Shown: positions 6,927 through 17,014 of the stretch, piece after piece
Numbering within the stretch: the stretch's first letter is position 1
Layout of the letters: each line of letters opens with the position of its first letter
Notes under the pieces: model-generated
What the model was told of the DNA's origin: nothing
The model's input: only the letters and a program-made list of their open reading frames with translations
The model's database searches: none
NCBI GenBank assembly: GCA_934533005.1
Contig: CAKTBC010000029.1
Span: forward strand, 1 to 19,638
Direction of reading: 5' to 3'
Source of the DNA: an uncultured Oscillospiraceae bacterium
GTDB taxonomy: Bacteria; Bacillota; Clostridia; Oscillospirales; Oscillospiraceae
DNA: 19,638 bases
Program-made: the position numbers and the translations under genes

Positions 6927-8321
6927 TTAGAAATCGGCGTTGCCGACGGTGCGCGGATGCAGCTCCACGTCGCGGATGTTCGAAATACCGGTCAGGTACA
7001 TGACCATGCGCTCAAAGCCGAGACCGAAGCCCGCATGGCGGCAGGAGCCGTAGCGGCGCAGGTCGAGATACCACCAGTAATCCTCCTCGTTGAGGCCGAG
7101 CTCCTTCATGCGCGCGGTGAGCAGGTCGAGCCGCTCCTCGCGCTGCGAGCCGCCGATGATCTCGCCGATGCCCGGCACGAGGCAGTCCGCCGCGGCGACG
7201 GTCTTGCCGTCGTCGTTGAGACGCATATAGAACGCCTTGATCTCCTTCGGGTAGTCGGTGACGAAAAGGGGCTTTTTGAAGATTTCCTCGGTGAGATAGC
7301 GCTCGTGCTCGGTCTGGAGGTCAACGCCCCAGGAAACGGGGTAATCAAACTCCTTGCCGGACTTCTGGAGAAGCTCCACGGCCTCGGTATAGGTGACGCG
7401 GCCGAAGGCGCTGTCGCGCACGTGCTCGAGCCGCTCGCGCAGACCCTTATCGACGAACTTCGTGAAGAAGTCCATCTCCTGCGGGCACTTTTCAAGAACG
7501 GTGGAGATGATGTACTTCACCATTTCTTCCATGACGACGAGATCGCCGTCCAGATCGCAGAACGCCATTTCCGGCTCGATCATCCAGAACTCGGCGGCGT
7601 GGCGCTGGGTGTTGGAGTTCTCGGCGCGGAACGTCGGCCCGAAGGTGTACACATCGCCGAACGCCATGGCAAAGTTCTCGGCGTTGAGCTGGCCGGAGAC
7701 CGTAAGGCTCGTGTGCTTGCCGAAGAAGTCCTTGGAATAGTCGATCCTGCCGTCCGGCGTGCGCGGCGGGTTATCGATATCGAGCGTGGTGACCTGGAAC
7801 ATCTCGCCGGCGCCCTCGCAGTCGGAGCCGGTGATTATGGGCGTGTTCACATACACAAAGCCGCGGCTCTGGAAAAACTCATGCACGGCGGCAGCGGCAA
7901 CGCTGCGCACGCGGAACGCCGCAGAGAACAAATTCGTGCGCGGCCGCAGATGCTGGATCGTGCGCAGATACTCCACGCTGTGACGCTTTTTCTGCAGCGG
8001 GTAATCCGGCGAGGAAACGCCCTCGACCGTAACGGTCTCGGCCTTGAGCTCGAACGGCTGGGGAGCCTCCGGCGTGAGGACGAGCGTACCCTCGGCGATG
8101 AACGCCGCGCCGACGTTCTGGCGGACGATTTCATCGTAATTGGCGACCTTCTCGCGCTCGAGAACGACCTGCAGTCCCTTGAAGGAGCTGCCGTCGTTCA
8201 GCTCGAGGAAGCCGAAATTCTTCATATCGCGGATCGTGCGCGCCCAGCCGCAGACGGTGATGTGCTGCCCGTCAAACGCAGCGGCATTCGTCCACAGCTC
8301 TTTGATCTTCGTTCGTTTCAT
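6927..8321 (-). CDS. asnS: Asparaginyl-tRNA synthetase
   Basis: This 464-residue class IIb aminoacyl-tRNA synthetase charges tRNA-Asn with asparagine using ATP in the cytosol. The N-terminal OB-fold anticodon-binding domain covers about 18-105 (ITVCGWARTIRDMKNFGF). The catalytic domain has class II motif 2 with FRAENS (231-236) and motif 3 GFGLGFER (431-438). The C-terminal signature ISNIRDVELHPR is of the AsnRS type; an AspRS would be longer with a GAD insertion. Length agrees with bacterial AsnRS. The start is fixed by GGGAGGA (8329-8335) seven bases upstream. A strong promoter lies close by and the predicted leader is only about 24 bases, so there is no room for a T-box. Palindromic repeats flank the gene on both sides. 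Confidence 0.97.
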   Translation of the reverse strand: MKRTKIKELWTNAAAFDGQHITVCGWARTIRDMKNFGFLELNDGSSFKGLQVVLEREKVANYDEIVRQNVGAAFIAEGTLVLTPEAPQPFELKAETVTVEGVSSPDYPLQKKRHSVEYLRTIQHLRPRTNLFSAAFRVRSVAAAAVHEFFQSRGFVYVNTPIITGSDCEGAGEMFQVTTLDIDNPPRTPDGRIDYSKDFFGKHTSLTVSGQLNAENFAMAFGDVYTFGPTFRAENSNTQRHAAEFWMIEPEMAFCDLDGDLVVMEEMVKYIISTVLEKCPQEMDFFTKFVDKGLRERLEHVRDSAFGRVTYTEAVELLQKSGKEFDYPVSWGVDLQTEHERYLTEEIFKKPLFVTDYPKEIKAFYMRLNDDGKTVAAADCLVPGIGEIIGGSQREERLDLLTARMKELGLNEEDYWWYLDLRRYGSCRHAGFGLGFERMVMYLTGISNIRDVELHPRTVGNADF

Positions 8322-8351
8322 ATTTCATTCCTCCCGGATCATCTGCCCTGT

Positions 8352-8380
8352 ATTATAGGCAGACGGTTTGGCTTTTTCAA
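8352..8380 (-). promoter_or_regulatory. Predicted sigma-A promoter of asnS
   Basis: On the minus strand, TTGAAA (8375-8380), a 17-base spacer, and a perfect TATAAT (8352-8357) form a near-consensus vegetative promoter. Transcription should start near 8345, about 24 bases before the start codon. Confidence 0.8.
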
Positions 8381-8395
8381 TAGGATTCTTGGGGA

Positions 8396-8560
8396 AAACC
8401 CCTCAGTCAGCCTGACGGCTGCCAGCCCCCTCGTCAGATGGGGCCTTTTAAATTGCCTCCCTCTGACGAGGGTCGACTCTCCCCAGCGGGGAGAGATGTC
8501 GCCGAAGGCGACAGAAAGGGGGTGTGGGTGGCAAAGCCGGAGGCTTTGACGGAGGGAGAG
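8396..8560. repeat. Palindromic intergenic repeat element, copy 2 (upstream of asnS)
   Basis: This is an array of hairpins: CAGCC/GGCTG (8408-8421), CCCTCGTCAGA (8428-8438) pairing with TCTGACGAGGG (8462-8472), CTCTCCCC/GGGGAGAG (8477-8495), TGTCGCC/GGCGACA (8497-8513) and CAAAGCC/GGCTTTG (8532-8548). Its left end (AAACCCCTCAGTCAGCC) is nearly identical to the minus strand of the right end of copy 1. The other end, TGACGGAGGG (8547-8556), matches the complement of copy 1's left end, so the two copies are inverted relative to each other around asnS. It fills the gap between the ABC exporter stop and the asnS promoter and may terminate the exporter transcript. Confidence 0.75.
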
Positions 8561-8579
8561 ACGTTTTTCTTCTATTCTC

Positions 8580-10334
8580 TTACGATAACCTCTGCGTATT
8601 CCAGAGTGCAGCATAGAGCCCGTTTTTCTCCATGAGCTCAGTATGCGTGCCGTATTCGCTCACGCCTTCTTTATCGATGACGGCGATGTGATCCGCGCCG
8701 CGCACGGTGGCAAGGCGGTGCGCCACAACGATCGTCGTCCGCCCGCGGCTGAGCTTTTCGAGTGACGCCTGGATGGCGGCCTCGGTCACGCTGTCGAGCG
8801 CGCTCGTCGCCTCGTCGAGCACGAGGATGGGCGGGTTTTTCAAAAATACGCGCGCAATGGCGATGCGCTGCTTCTGTCCGCCGGAGAGCATCGCGCCGCG
8901 CTCGCCGACGAACGTATCGTACCCCTGCGGCATTTCCATGATCTCCTCATGGATGGAGGCCAGGATCGCCGCCTCGGCGACCTCTTCGTCCGTCGCGTCC
9001 GGGCGGCCGTAGCGGATGTTTTCGCGCACGGTGTCGGCAAAGAGGAACACATCCTGCTGGATGATGCCGATGTACCGGTGGAGCGAGGACTGCGTCACGC
9101 TGCGCACATCCTGTCCGTCCACGAGGACCGCGCCGCCGGTCACATCATAAAATCGCGGCAGGAGCTGAGAGAGCGTTGTCTTGCCGCTCCCGGACGGCCC
9201 CACGAGCGCGAGCGTTTCGCCCGGCGTGATCGTGAGATTGACGTGGCGCAGCACCTCCTCGCCGTTCTGGTAGTGGAACGAAACGTCCCTATACTCCACG
9301 CCGCCCTTCACGTCCGTGAGCTCCTTCGCGTCCGGCGCGTCCTTCACGTCCGGCTCGGTGCGCATGATCTCGAGAAACCGCAGGAAGCCGGAGCTCCCCT
9401 TCTGGAACTGCTCGACAAATTGCGTGAGCTTTCGGATCGGCGCCATGAACACCGAAACATACAGCGAGAACGTGATGAGATCGACCGCGTCCATTTTGCC
9501 CTGCATGATGAACACGCCGCCCGCGGCGAGCGTTACGAGCTGCATGAGCGCCATGGCGAATTCGGTCGAGGCGTTGAAGAGACCGAACACGCGGTTGAAC
9601 GTTTTCTTTACCTTTTTGAACCGCCCGTTGGAGACGCGGAACTTCTCCATGGCGTCCTGTTCGTTGGCGAACGCCTTTACGGTGCGGATGCCGGAAACGC
9701 CGGCCTCCACGGCGGTGTTGATCTCCGCCATCTCGCTGCGCACGGCGAGACTGGCCTCGCGCAGCCGGATCCGCAGCCGCAGCACAACCGCGAGCAGCAC
9801 CGGCAGCAGAAGAAAAAGTATAAGCGCCAGCTCCCAGCGGATCGTTGCCAGAATGGCGATCGCTCCGACGATCGTGAGCGACGCCTGCACGATCGTCTCC
9901 GGCCCGTGGTGGGCGAGCTCGGTGATGTCGAAAAGGTCGGTCGTCATACGGGACATGAGCTTGCCGGTGCGGTGCTTATCAAAAAACGAGAACGAGAGCG
10001 ACTGCACCTTTTCAAAAATGTCCTCGCGCATGTCGGCCTCGACGCGCACGCCGAGCTCATGGCCGTATACCGATACGATATACTGCGCGAGCGCCCGCAG
10101 GAGATACGCGCCGAGAAGTCCCGCCATCAGCAGGAAAAAGGCTTTATAGAGGCCGTTCGGCAGCAGACGGTTGAGCGCATAGCGCGTGGCATACGGAAAC
10201 AGAAGCTCCGCCGCCACGGCGAGGATCGCCATCACGAGATCAAGCAGCAGCAGCTTCCAGTGCGGGGTATAGTAGGAAAAAAATACCCGCACGCTGCTCT
10301 GCGAAAAACCTTTCCTTCTCTTCACGGCATTCAC
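8580..10334 (-). CDS. ABC exporter, fused membrane-ATPase half-transporter (MsbA/BmrA-like)
   Basis: With the GTG start at 10334 the protein has 584 residues, typical of a homodimeric type IV exporter half. The membrane domain (about 18-308, six segments) is followed by an ATPase domain with Walker A GPSGSGKT (379-386), signature LSGGQ (483-487), Walker B ILVLDE (503-508) and H-loop His539. Such transporters export lipids, drugs or peptides; the substrate is not predictable. The frame stays open upstream inside rnhA, but that extension is low-complexity Arg/Ala and antisense-like. The GTG overlaps the rnhA stop as GTGA with AGAAG a few bases before it, and a second GTG at 10325 is an alternative. 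Many related exporters occur as adjacent heterodimer genes, but here there is only one. Confidence 0.92.
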   Translation of the reverse strand: MNAVKRRKGFSQSSVRVFFSYYTPHWKLLLLDLVMAILAVAAELLFPYATRYALNRLLPNGLYKAFFLLMAGLLGAYLLRALAQYIVSVYGHELGVRVEADMREDIFEKVQSLSFSFFDKHRTGKLMSRMTTDLFDITELAHHGPETIVQASLTIVGAIAILATIRWELALILFLLLPVLLAVVLRLRIRLREASLAVRSEMAEINTAVEAGVSGIRTVKAFANEQDAMEKFRVSNGRFKKVKKTFNRVFGLFNASTEFAMALMQLVTLAAGGVFIMQGKMDAVDLITFSLYVSVFMAPIRKLTQFVEQFQKGSSGFLRFLEIMRTEPDVKDAPDAKELTDVKGGVEYRDVSFHYQNGEEVLRHVNLTITPGETLALVGPSGSGKTTLSQLLPRFYDVTGGAVLVDGQDVRSVTQSSLHRYIGIIQQDVFLFADTVRENIRYGRPDATDEEVAEAAILASIHEEIMEMPQGYDTFVGERGAMLSGGQKQRIAIARVFLKNPPILVLDEATSALDSVTEAAIQASLEKLSRGRTTIVVAHRLATVRGADHIAVIDKEGVSEYGTHTELMEKNGLYAALWNTQRLS

Positions 10335-10765
10335 GCGAGCTTCTCGCGCTCTGCAACGGCGAGCGCGTCGCAGCGGTTGTTCCACTCGTTGTCGGCATGG
10401 CCGCGCACCCAAACGGCGGTGACGCGGTGCTTCTGCAGCAGAGCATCCAGCTCCTGCCACATCTCGGCGTTTTTGAGCTCGCCGTCGCGCCGCTTCCAGC
10501 CGCGCTTCTTCCAGTCGCGCAGCCAGCCGTTATTCAAAGCGTTCACGATGTACTGGCTGTCGGAATAAAGCTCCACGGCGCAGGGCTCCCGGAGCGCCTT
10601 GAGCCCTTCAATAACGCCGGTGAGCTCCATGCGGTTGTTCGTCGTGTCCTTTTCGCCGCCGGAGAGCTCCTTGATGTTGTCCCCGTAGCGGAGGATGGAC
10701 GCCCAGCCGCCGGGGCCGGGGTTGCCGGAGCAGGCGCCGTCGGTATACAGAATGATGTTTTTCAT
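10331..10765 (-). CDS. rnhA: Ribonuclease HI
   Basis: This 144-residue enzyme cleaves the RNA strand of RNA-DNA hybrids. The DEDD catalytic set is complete: Asp9 in LYTDGACSGNPGPGGW, Glu47 in RMELTG, Asp69 in LYSDSQY and Asp133 in NRCDALA, with His123 in WVRGHADNEWNNRCD. The basic protrusion with WLRDWKKRGWKRRDG (81-95) is the hybrid-binding handle found in E. coli-type RNase HI, so this is not the handle-less archaeal type. The ATG at 10765 is chosen because the family begins at MKNIILYTDG and AGGAAG stands just upstream; further upstream the frame has no similarity. Its TGA overlaps the exporter GTG. Location downstream of gyrase fits R-loop and supercoiling control, but that link is inference. 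Confidence 0.97.
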   Translation of the reverse strand: MKNIILYTDGACSGNPGPGGWASILRYGDNIKELSGGEKDTTNNRMELTGVIEGLKALREPCAVELYSDSQYIVNALNNGWLRDWKKRGWKRRDGELKNAEMWQELDALLQKHRVTAVWVRGHADNEWNNRCDALAVAEREKLA

Positions 10766-10787
10766 AGCACTTCCTGTTATTGAATTT

Positions 10788-11177
10788 TTAAAGCCCGCGC
10801 TCGTATCGATCGCGCAGCGTGCGGTACTCGGCTTTATCGATGATGCCGTTTTTGAGAAACTCATCGAGCTGCGCGATGCGCTGCGCCTTGTCGTGGGCGA
10901 AATGATCCTCGCCGGTATTGTCGCACACGACGCACGCAGCGTCCGGCACATCCGGCGGCGGCATCGGCCGCCGCGGCGGAGCCGCAGAGCGCTGCGGCGC
11001 GCCCTTCGGCGGAGCGGGACGGAACGGCGCGTCCTGCGCCTGCGCCATCCGCTCGCCGTTCTTTTCGAGTTTTTTTCCTATTGTTTTAACACCGCGGCGC
11101 GCGGCCTTCTGGGCGGAAACTTTTATCAGCGCCACGATGATAAACACGATTACAATAAAAAGAGAACGAGCTTCCAT
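10788..11177 (-). CDS. Small membrane-anchored protein with SHOCT-like C-terminal segment
   Basis: This is a 129-residue protein of unknown function. Residues 5-20 form one hydrophobic N-terminal segment, followed by a basic stretch (22-44) and a Pro/Ala/Arg-rich linker (51-78). Then comes a Cys82-X2-Cys85 pair with His92 and His95 (CVVCDNTGEDHFAHD), which may bind zinc. The last 30 residues (RIAQLDEFLKNGIIDKAEY onward) look like the SHOCT short C-terminal helical hairpin, with the LxxLxxFLxxGIIxxxEY pattern. The ATG directly abuts the gyrA stop (TAAATG), with GGAGG at the gyrA 3' end as ribosome binding site, so translation is coupled to gyrA. The N-terminal anchor would leave the tail cytosolic or outside depending on topology; the basic stretch after the segment favours the cytosol. 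Confidence 0.8.
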   Translation of the reverse strand: MEARSLFIVIVFIIVALIKVSAQKAARRGVKTIGKKLEKNGERMAQAQDAPFRPAPPKGAPQRSAAPPRRPMPPPDVPDAACVVCDNTGEDHFAHDKAQRIAQLDEFLKNGIIDKAEYRTLRDRYERGL

Positions 11178-13688
<2,511 letters not shown>

Positions 13689-13700
13689 TATGCCGCCTCC

Positions 13701-15632
13701 TTAATAGTCCAGATTGACAACGTAGCGCGCCTTGTTTTCGATCCACGCGCGGCGAGGCTCCACCTCGTCGCCCATGAGAACGGTGAATATCTCGTCGGCG
13801 CGCTGCGCATCCTCGAGCGTGACGCGGCGGAGCGTCCGGCGCTCGGGGTCCATGGTCGTCTCCCAAAGCTCGTGCGGGTCCATCTCGCCGAGACCTTTGA
13901 AGCGGGAGATATCCACCTTCGCGTCCGGGTTGTCGCCGCGAAGCTCGCGGGAGATCCTATCCCGCTCCGGCTCGGAGTACGCCACGCGCTGCTGCTTGCC
14001 GCGGCTGAGCTTGAAGAGCGGCGGCACAGCGGAATAAACATAGCCGTTTTCGATGAGCGGCCGCATATACCGGAAGAAGAACGTCAAAAGCAGCGTCCGG
14101 ATGTGCGAGCCGTCCACGTCGGCATCGGCCATGATGATGATCTTGTGATAGCGGAGCTTCTCAATATTAAACTCGTTGCCGATGCCCGCGCCGAGCGCAA
14201 CGATCAGCGGATAGAGCTTATCGTTGCCGTAAATCTTATCGACGCGCGCCTTCTCGACGTTGAGCATCTTGCCCCACATGGCGAGGATGGCCTGGAAACG
14301 GGAGTCGCGCCCCTGAATGGCGCTGCCCGCGGCGCTGTCGCCCTCGACGATATAAATTTCGCAGAGGGACGGGTCGCGCTCGTTGCAGTCCTGGAGCTTG
14401 TCCGGCATCTGGCCGGATTCGAGTCCGGTCTTGCGGCGGACGCTGTCGCGCGCCTTGCGCGCGGCCTCGCGCGCGCGGGAGGCGGAAATGCCTTTCTCCA
14501 AAATCTGCTTGGCGACGCCGGGGTTTTCCTCGAAGAACTGCTCGAGCTTATCGCTCACGACGCTGTCCACCATCGTGCGGATGTCGCTGTTGCCGAGTTT
14601 GGCTTTCGTCTGGCCCTCAAACTGCGGGTTTTCGAGCTTGACGGAGATGACGGCGGTCAGACCCTCGCGGCAGTCCTCGCCGGAGAGCGTTTCCTCGTCC
14701 TTGAGAATTTTGCGCGATTTGCCGTAGTTATTGATAACGCGGGTGAGTGCGGCGCGGAAGCCCGTTTCGTGCATGCCGCCTTCGGGCGTCAGAATATTGT
14801 TGGCAAACGACTCAATGCGCTCGTCGTAGCCGTCGTTCCACTGCATGGCGATCTCGCACATGGAGGTGTCCCGGTCGCCGGACATGTAGATGACGCTCTC
14901 GTGCACCGGCGTTTTGTGGCGGTTGAGCTCGGTGACGAACTCGCGGATGCCGCCCTCGTAGCACAGCTCCTGCCGCTGCTCCTGCTCGGGGCGCTTGTCC
15001 TCCATGATGATGGTGAGGCCGGCATTTAGAAATGCCTGCTCGCGCATGCGCTTGAAGAGCACGTCATAATGATAGACCGTGTCATCAAACATCTCCGGGT
15101 CGGGATGGAAGCGCACCTGCGTGCCGTGTTTATCGGTCTTGCCGATGATCTTCATCTCCTGCGTGATGTGGCCGCGGGAGAATTTCATCTCGTAGATATT
15201 GCCGTTTTTGAATACGCGCACCTCGAGCCAGTCCGAAAGAGCGTTTACAACGCTCGCGCCGACGCCGTGCAGACCGCCGGAGACCTTATAGCCCCCGCCG
15301 CCGAACTTGCCGCCCGCGTGCAGCACCGTGTAGACGACCTCGAGCGCAGGCTTGCCCGTCTGCTCCTGAATGTCCACGGGGATGCCGCGGCCGTTATCGG
15401 TCACGCAGATGCTCTCGCCGTCTTCGATGGAGACCTCGATATGCGTGCAGAAGCCCGCGAGCGCTTCGTCGATGGCATTATCGACGATCTCGTATACGAG
15501 GTGGTGCAAACCGCTCGAGCTCGTCGAGCCGATGTACATGCCCGGGCGCATACGCACCGCTTCCAGACCCTCCAGGACCTGAATTTGGCTGGCGTCATAG
15601 GAATTGGGATTGACTGGTGTATTTTCCGACAT
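13701..15632 (-). CDS. gyrB: DNA gyrase subunit B
   Basis: This 643-residue ATPase subunit has a GHKL ATP-binding domain with catalytic Glu48 and Asn52 in YEIVDNAIDEALAG, DNGRGIPV (79-86), and the ATP lid GGKFGGGGYKVSGGLHGVG. The transducer domain follows to about 400. The TOPRIM domain has Glu430 in EGDSAAGSA and Asp503/505/507 in MADADVDGSH, and the tail ends with FKGLGEM and the C-terminal RRAWIE segment. Length fits Gram-positive GyrB without the enterobacterial insertion. Residues differ from the common consensus around the quinolone region: Ala435 (usual Gly), Ile439 (usual Lys) and Trp453 (E. coli Lys447). GGAGG seven bases before the ATG sets the start. It is co-transcribed with gyrA. 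Confidence 0.98.
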   Translation of the reverse strand: MSENTPVNPNSYDASQIQVLEGLEAVRMRPGMYIGSTSSSGLHHLVYEIVDNAIDEALAGFCTHIEVSIEDGESICVTDNGRGIPVDIQEQTGKPALEVVYTVLHAGGKFGGGGYKVSGGLHGVGASVVNALSDWLEVRVFKNGNIYEMKFSRGHITQEMKIIGKTDKHGTQVRFHPDPEMFDDTVYHYDVLFKRMREQAFLNAGLTIIMEDKRPEQEQRQELCYEGGIREFVTELNRHKTPVHESVIYMSGDRDTSMCEIAMQWNDGYDERIESFANNILTPEGGMHETGFRAALTRVINNYGKSRKILKDEETLSGEDCREGLTAVISVKLENPQFEGQTKAKLGNSDIRTMVDSVVSDKLEQFFEENPGVAKQILEKGISASRAREAARKARDSVRRKTGLESGQMPDKLQDCNERDPSLCEIYIVEGDSAAGSAIQGRDSRFQAILAMWGKMLNVEKARVDKIYGNDKLYPLIVALGAGIGNEFNIEKLRYHKIIIMADADVDGSHIRTLLLTFFFRYMRPLIENGYVYSAVPPLFKLSRGKQQRVAYSEPERDRISRELRGDNPDAKVDISRFKGLGEMDPHELWETTMDPERRTLRRVTLEDAQRADEIFTVLMGDEVEPRRAWIENKARYVVNLDY

Positions 15633-15650
15633 GGGTGTTCCTCCATGAGT

Positions 15651-15911
15651 TTAATCAAAGGATATATTCTCTGCGCGCTTTAGGAGCGTCGCGGTGTTGA
15701 GCTGTGAAAGATAGATTCGGGTGTTTCCGTCCTCCCGGCAGACGACGAACGATTTGGGAAGATCCTCCGCCACGTTCACGACCTTGCCCGCCTTCTCCGC
15801 GGCGCGGAGCGCCTCCCGCGTAATATGCGAGGAGCTGGCGTTATCGAGATCGCACACGGCGACGATGCTGTCGGTCCGCACGACCGTATCTGCGCCTAAA
15901 TGGAGGTACAT
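15651..15911 (-). CDS. remB: DUF370 family protein, RemB (YaaB) homolog
   Basis: This 86-residue protein starts with MYLHLGADTVVRTDSIVAVCDLD, the DUF370 signature, and ends with an LSQLNTATLLKR segment as in RemB/YaaB. In Bacillus subtilis RemB (with the related RemA) regulates extracellular matrix genes, and remB lies between recF and gyrB exactly as here. The ATG at 15911 lies inside the end of recF (16-base overlap), so the two are translationally coupled. There is no membrane segment. The family is strong from sequence plus synteny; a regulatory role in this organism is inferred. Confidence 0.92.
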   Translation of the reverse strand: MYLHLGADTVVRTDSIVAVCDLDNASSSHITREALRAAEKAGKVVNVAEDLPKSFVVCREDGNTRIYLSQLNTATLLKRAENISFD

Positions 15912-17014
15912 GCTTCGTTTACCCGTCCTTTGTCCATATAAAGTACGCGCCCGCCCGTCATGCGCTCGACGCTTGCCGCCTCGCAGCAGCTCACGAGCGT
16001 CTGTCCGCCGCCGATGCGGTTCAATACAAACTCCTGCCGGGCGCTGTCGAGCTCAGACAAAACATCGTCGAGCAGAAGCACCGGCGTCTCGCCGGTCTCG
16101 GCGAGAAATATCTCCCGCTCGGCAAGCTTTAGAGAGAGCGCCGCCGTGCGCGTTTGTCCCTGAGAGGCATAGCTTCGCGCGTCCGCGCCGTTGATGGCGA
16201 TCTGGAGATCGTCCTTATGCGCGCCGACAAGGCAGAGAGAGCTCTCGATCTCCGCGCTGCGGAGCTGGCGCTGGCGTTCGCTGACGGCCTCGTATATCTC
16301 CCGCTCACTCGCCGCGGGGTCTTCCACGGTTGAAACGGTGGTATAGGTGAGCGTAAGGTTTTCGGTGCCGCGGGTAAAATCGCTCTGCACGCTCTGCGCC
16401 GCCCCGGCGAGACGACGCGCGAACGACGCGCGGTAGCGGATGATCTTCGCCGAGCAAAGGCACATCCCGTCCGAGAATACGTCCAGCGTATCGAGAAGCG
16501 AGGGCTTCTCCCGCCAGTCGCGCAGTATGCGCGTTTTGCTTTCCTGCAGGCGGCGGTATTCGGCGATGAGCGCGCCGTATCCGGGGCGGAGCTGCGTGAT
16601 GGCGGCATCGAGCATCCGCCGCCGGAGAGAAGCCGCACCGCGGATCATCGCAAGATCGTCCGGAGAAAAGAGGATTGCTTTCAGGCACTGCTCCGTCTCC
16701 CCGGCCGAGAGCTTTACTCCGTTGCGCTTCATCGTGCGCGTCCGGCCGCGGCGGAGCAGAATTTCCATGCGCTGCTCTCTTTCGGAAGCGTAATACTCCC
16801 CGCGCACCGCCGCCTCGTCCTTTTCAAAGGCGATGAGCTCCTTGTCGTAATACGTGCGGAAGCTCTTTGCGCCGGTGAGCATGTATACCGCCTCTAAAAG
16901 CGTTGTCTTCCCCTGCGCGTTCGCGCCCGCAATGACGTTCACGCCCGGCGAAAATTCGCACCGCCCTCCCTGCAGCAGACGGAAATTTTCCGTCTGCACC
17001 GCGTCAACGCGCAT
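15896..17014 (-). CDS. recF: DNA replication and repair protein RecF
   Basis: This 372-residue SMC-like ATPase loads RecA at gaps together with RecO and RecR. Walker A is GANAQGKTT (30-38), the ABC-type signature region is SYASQGQTRTAALSLKLAE, and Walker B is LLLDDVLSELD. The opening VQTENFRLLQG is the typical RecF beta-hairpin, and length is normal. The start codon overlaps the dnaN stop as TGATG, so recF is coupled directly to dnaN. In many Firmicutes a small S4-domain RNA-binding gene (yaaA) sits between dnaN and recF; it is absent here. Confidence 0.97.
   Translation of the reverse strand: MRVDAVQTENFRLLQGGRCEFSPGVNVIAGANAQGKTTLLEAVYMLTGAKSFRTYYDKELIAFEKDEAAVRGEYYASEREQRMEILLRRGRTRTMKRNGVKLSAGETEQCLKAILFSPDDLAMIRGAASLRRRMLDAAITQLRPGYGALIAEYRRLQESKTRILRDWREKPSLLDTLDVFSDGMCLCSAKIIRYRASFARRLAGAAQSVQSDFTRGTENLTLTYTTVSTVEDPAASEREIYEAVSERQRQLRSAEIESSLCLVGAHKDDLQIAINGADARSYASQGQTRTAALSLKLAEREIFLAETGETPVLLLDDVLSELDSARQEFVLNRIGGGQTLVSCCEAASVERMTGGRVLYMDKGRVNEACTSI

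Noticed and set aside
8322..8395. T-box riboswitch ahead of asnS
   Set aside because: A near-consensus promoter lies only about 30 bases before the gene, leaving a leader too short for a T-box, and no T-box core motif was seen.
6957..8549. 530-residue plus-strand ORF opposite asnS
   Set aside because: It is a shadow of asnS in the same codon register, running on into the repeat element; no family features.
10335..10460. 42-residue N-terminal extension of the ABC exporter to an ATG at 10460
   Set aside because: It lies wholly inside rnhA, is Arg/Ala-rich, and aligns with nothing in the exporter family; the GTG at the rnhA stop is better.
8949..10568. 539-residue plus-strand ORF opposite the ABC exporter and rnhA
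   Set aside because: His/Arg/Glu-rich complement of coding sequence; no domain and no ribosome binding site.
10766..10951. 62-residue N-terminal extension of rnhA
   Set aside because: RNase HI begins at the MKNIILYTDG strand; the upstream part is out-of-frame sequence from the SHOCT-like gene, and AGGAAG stands before the ATG at 10765.
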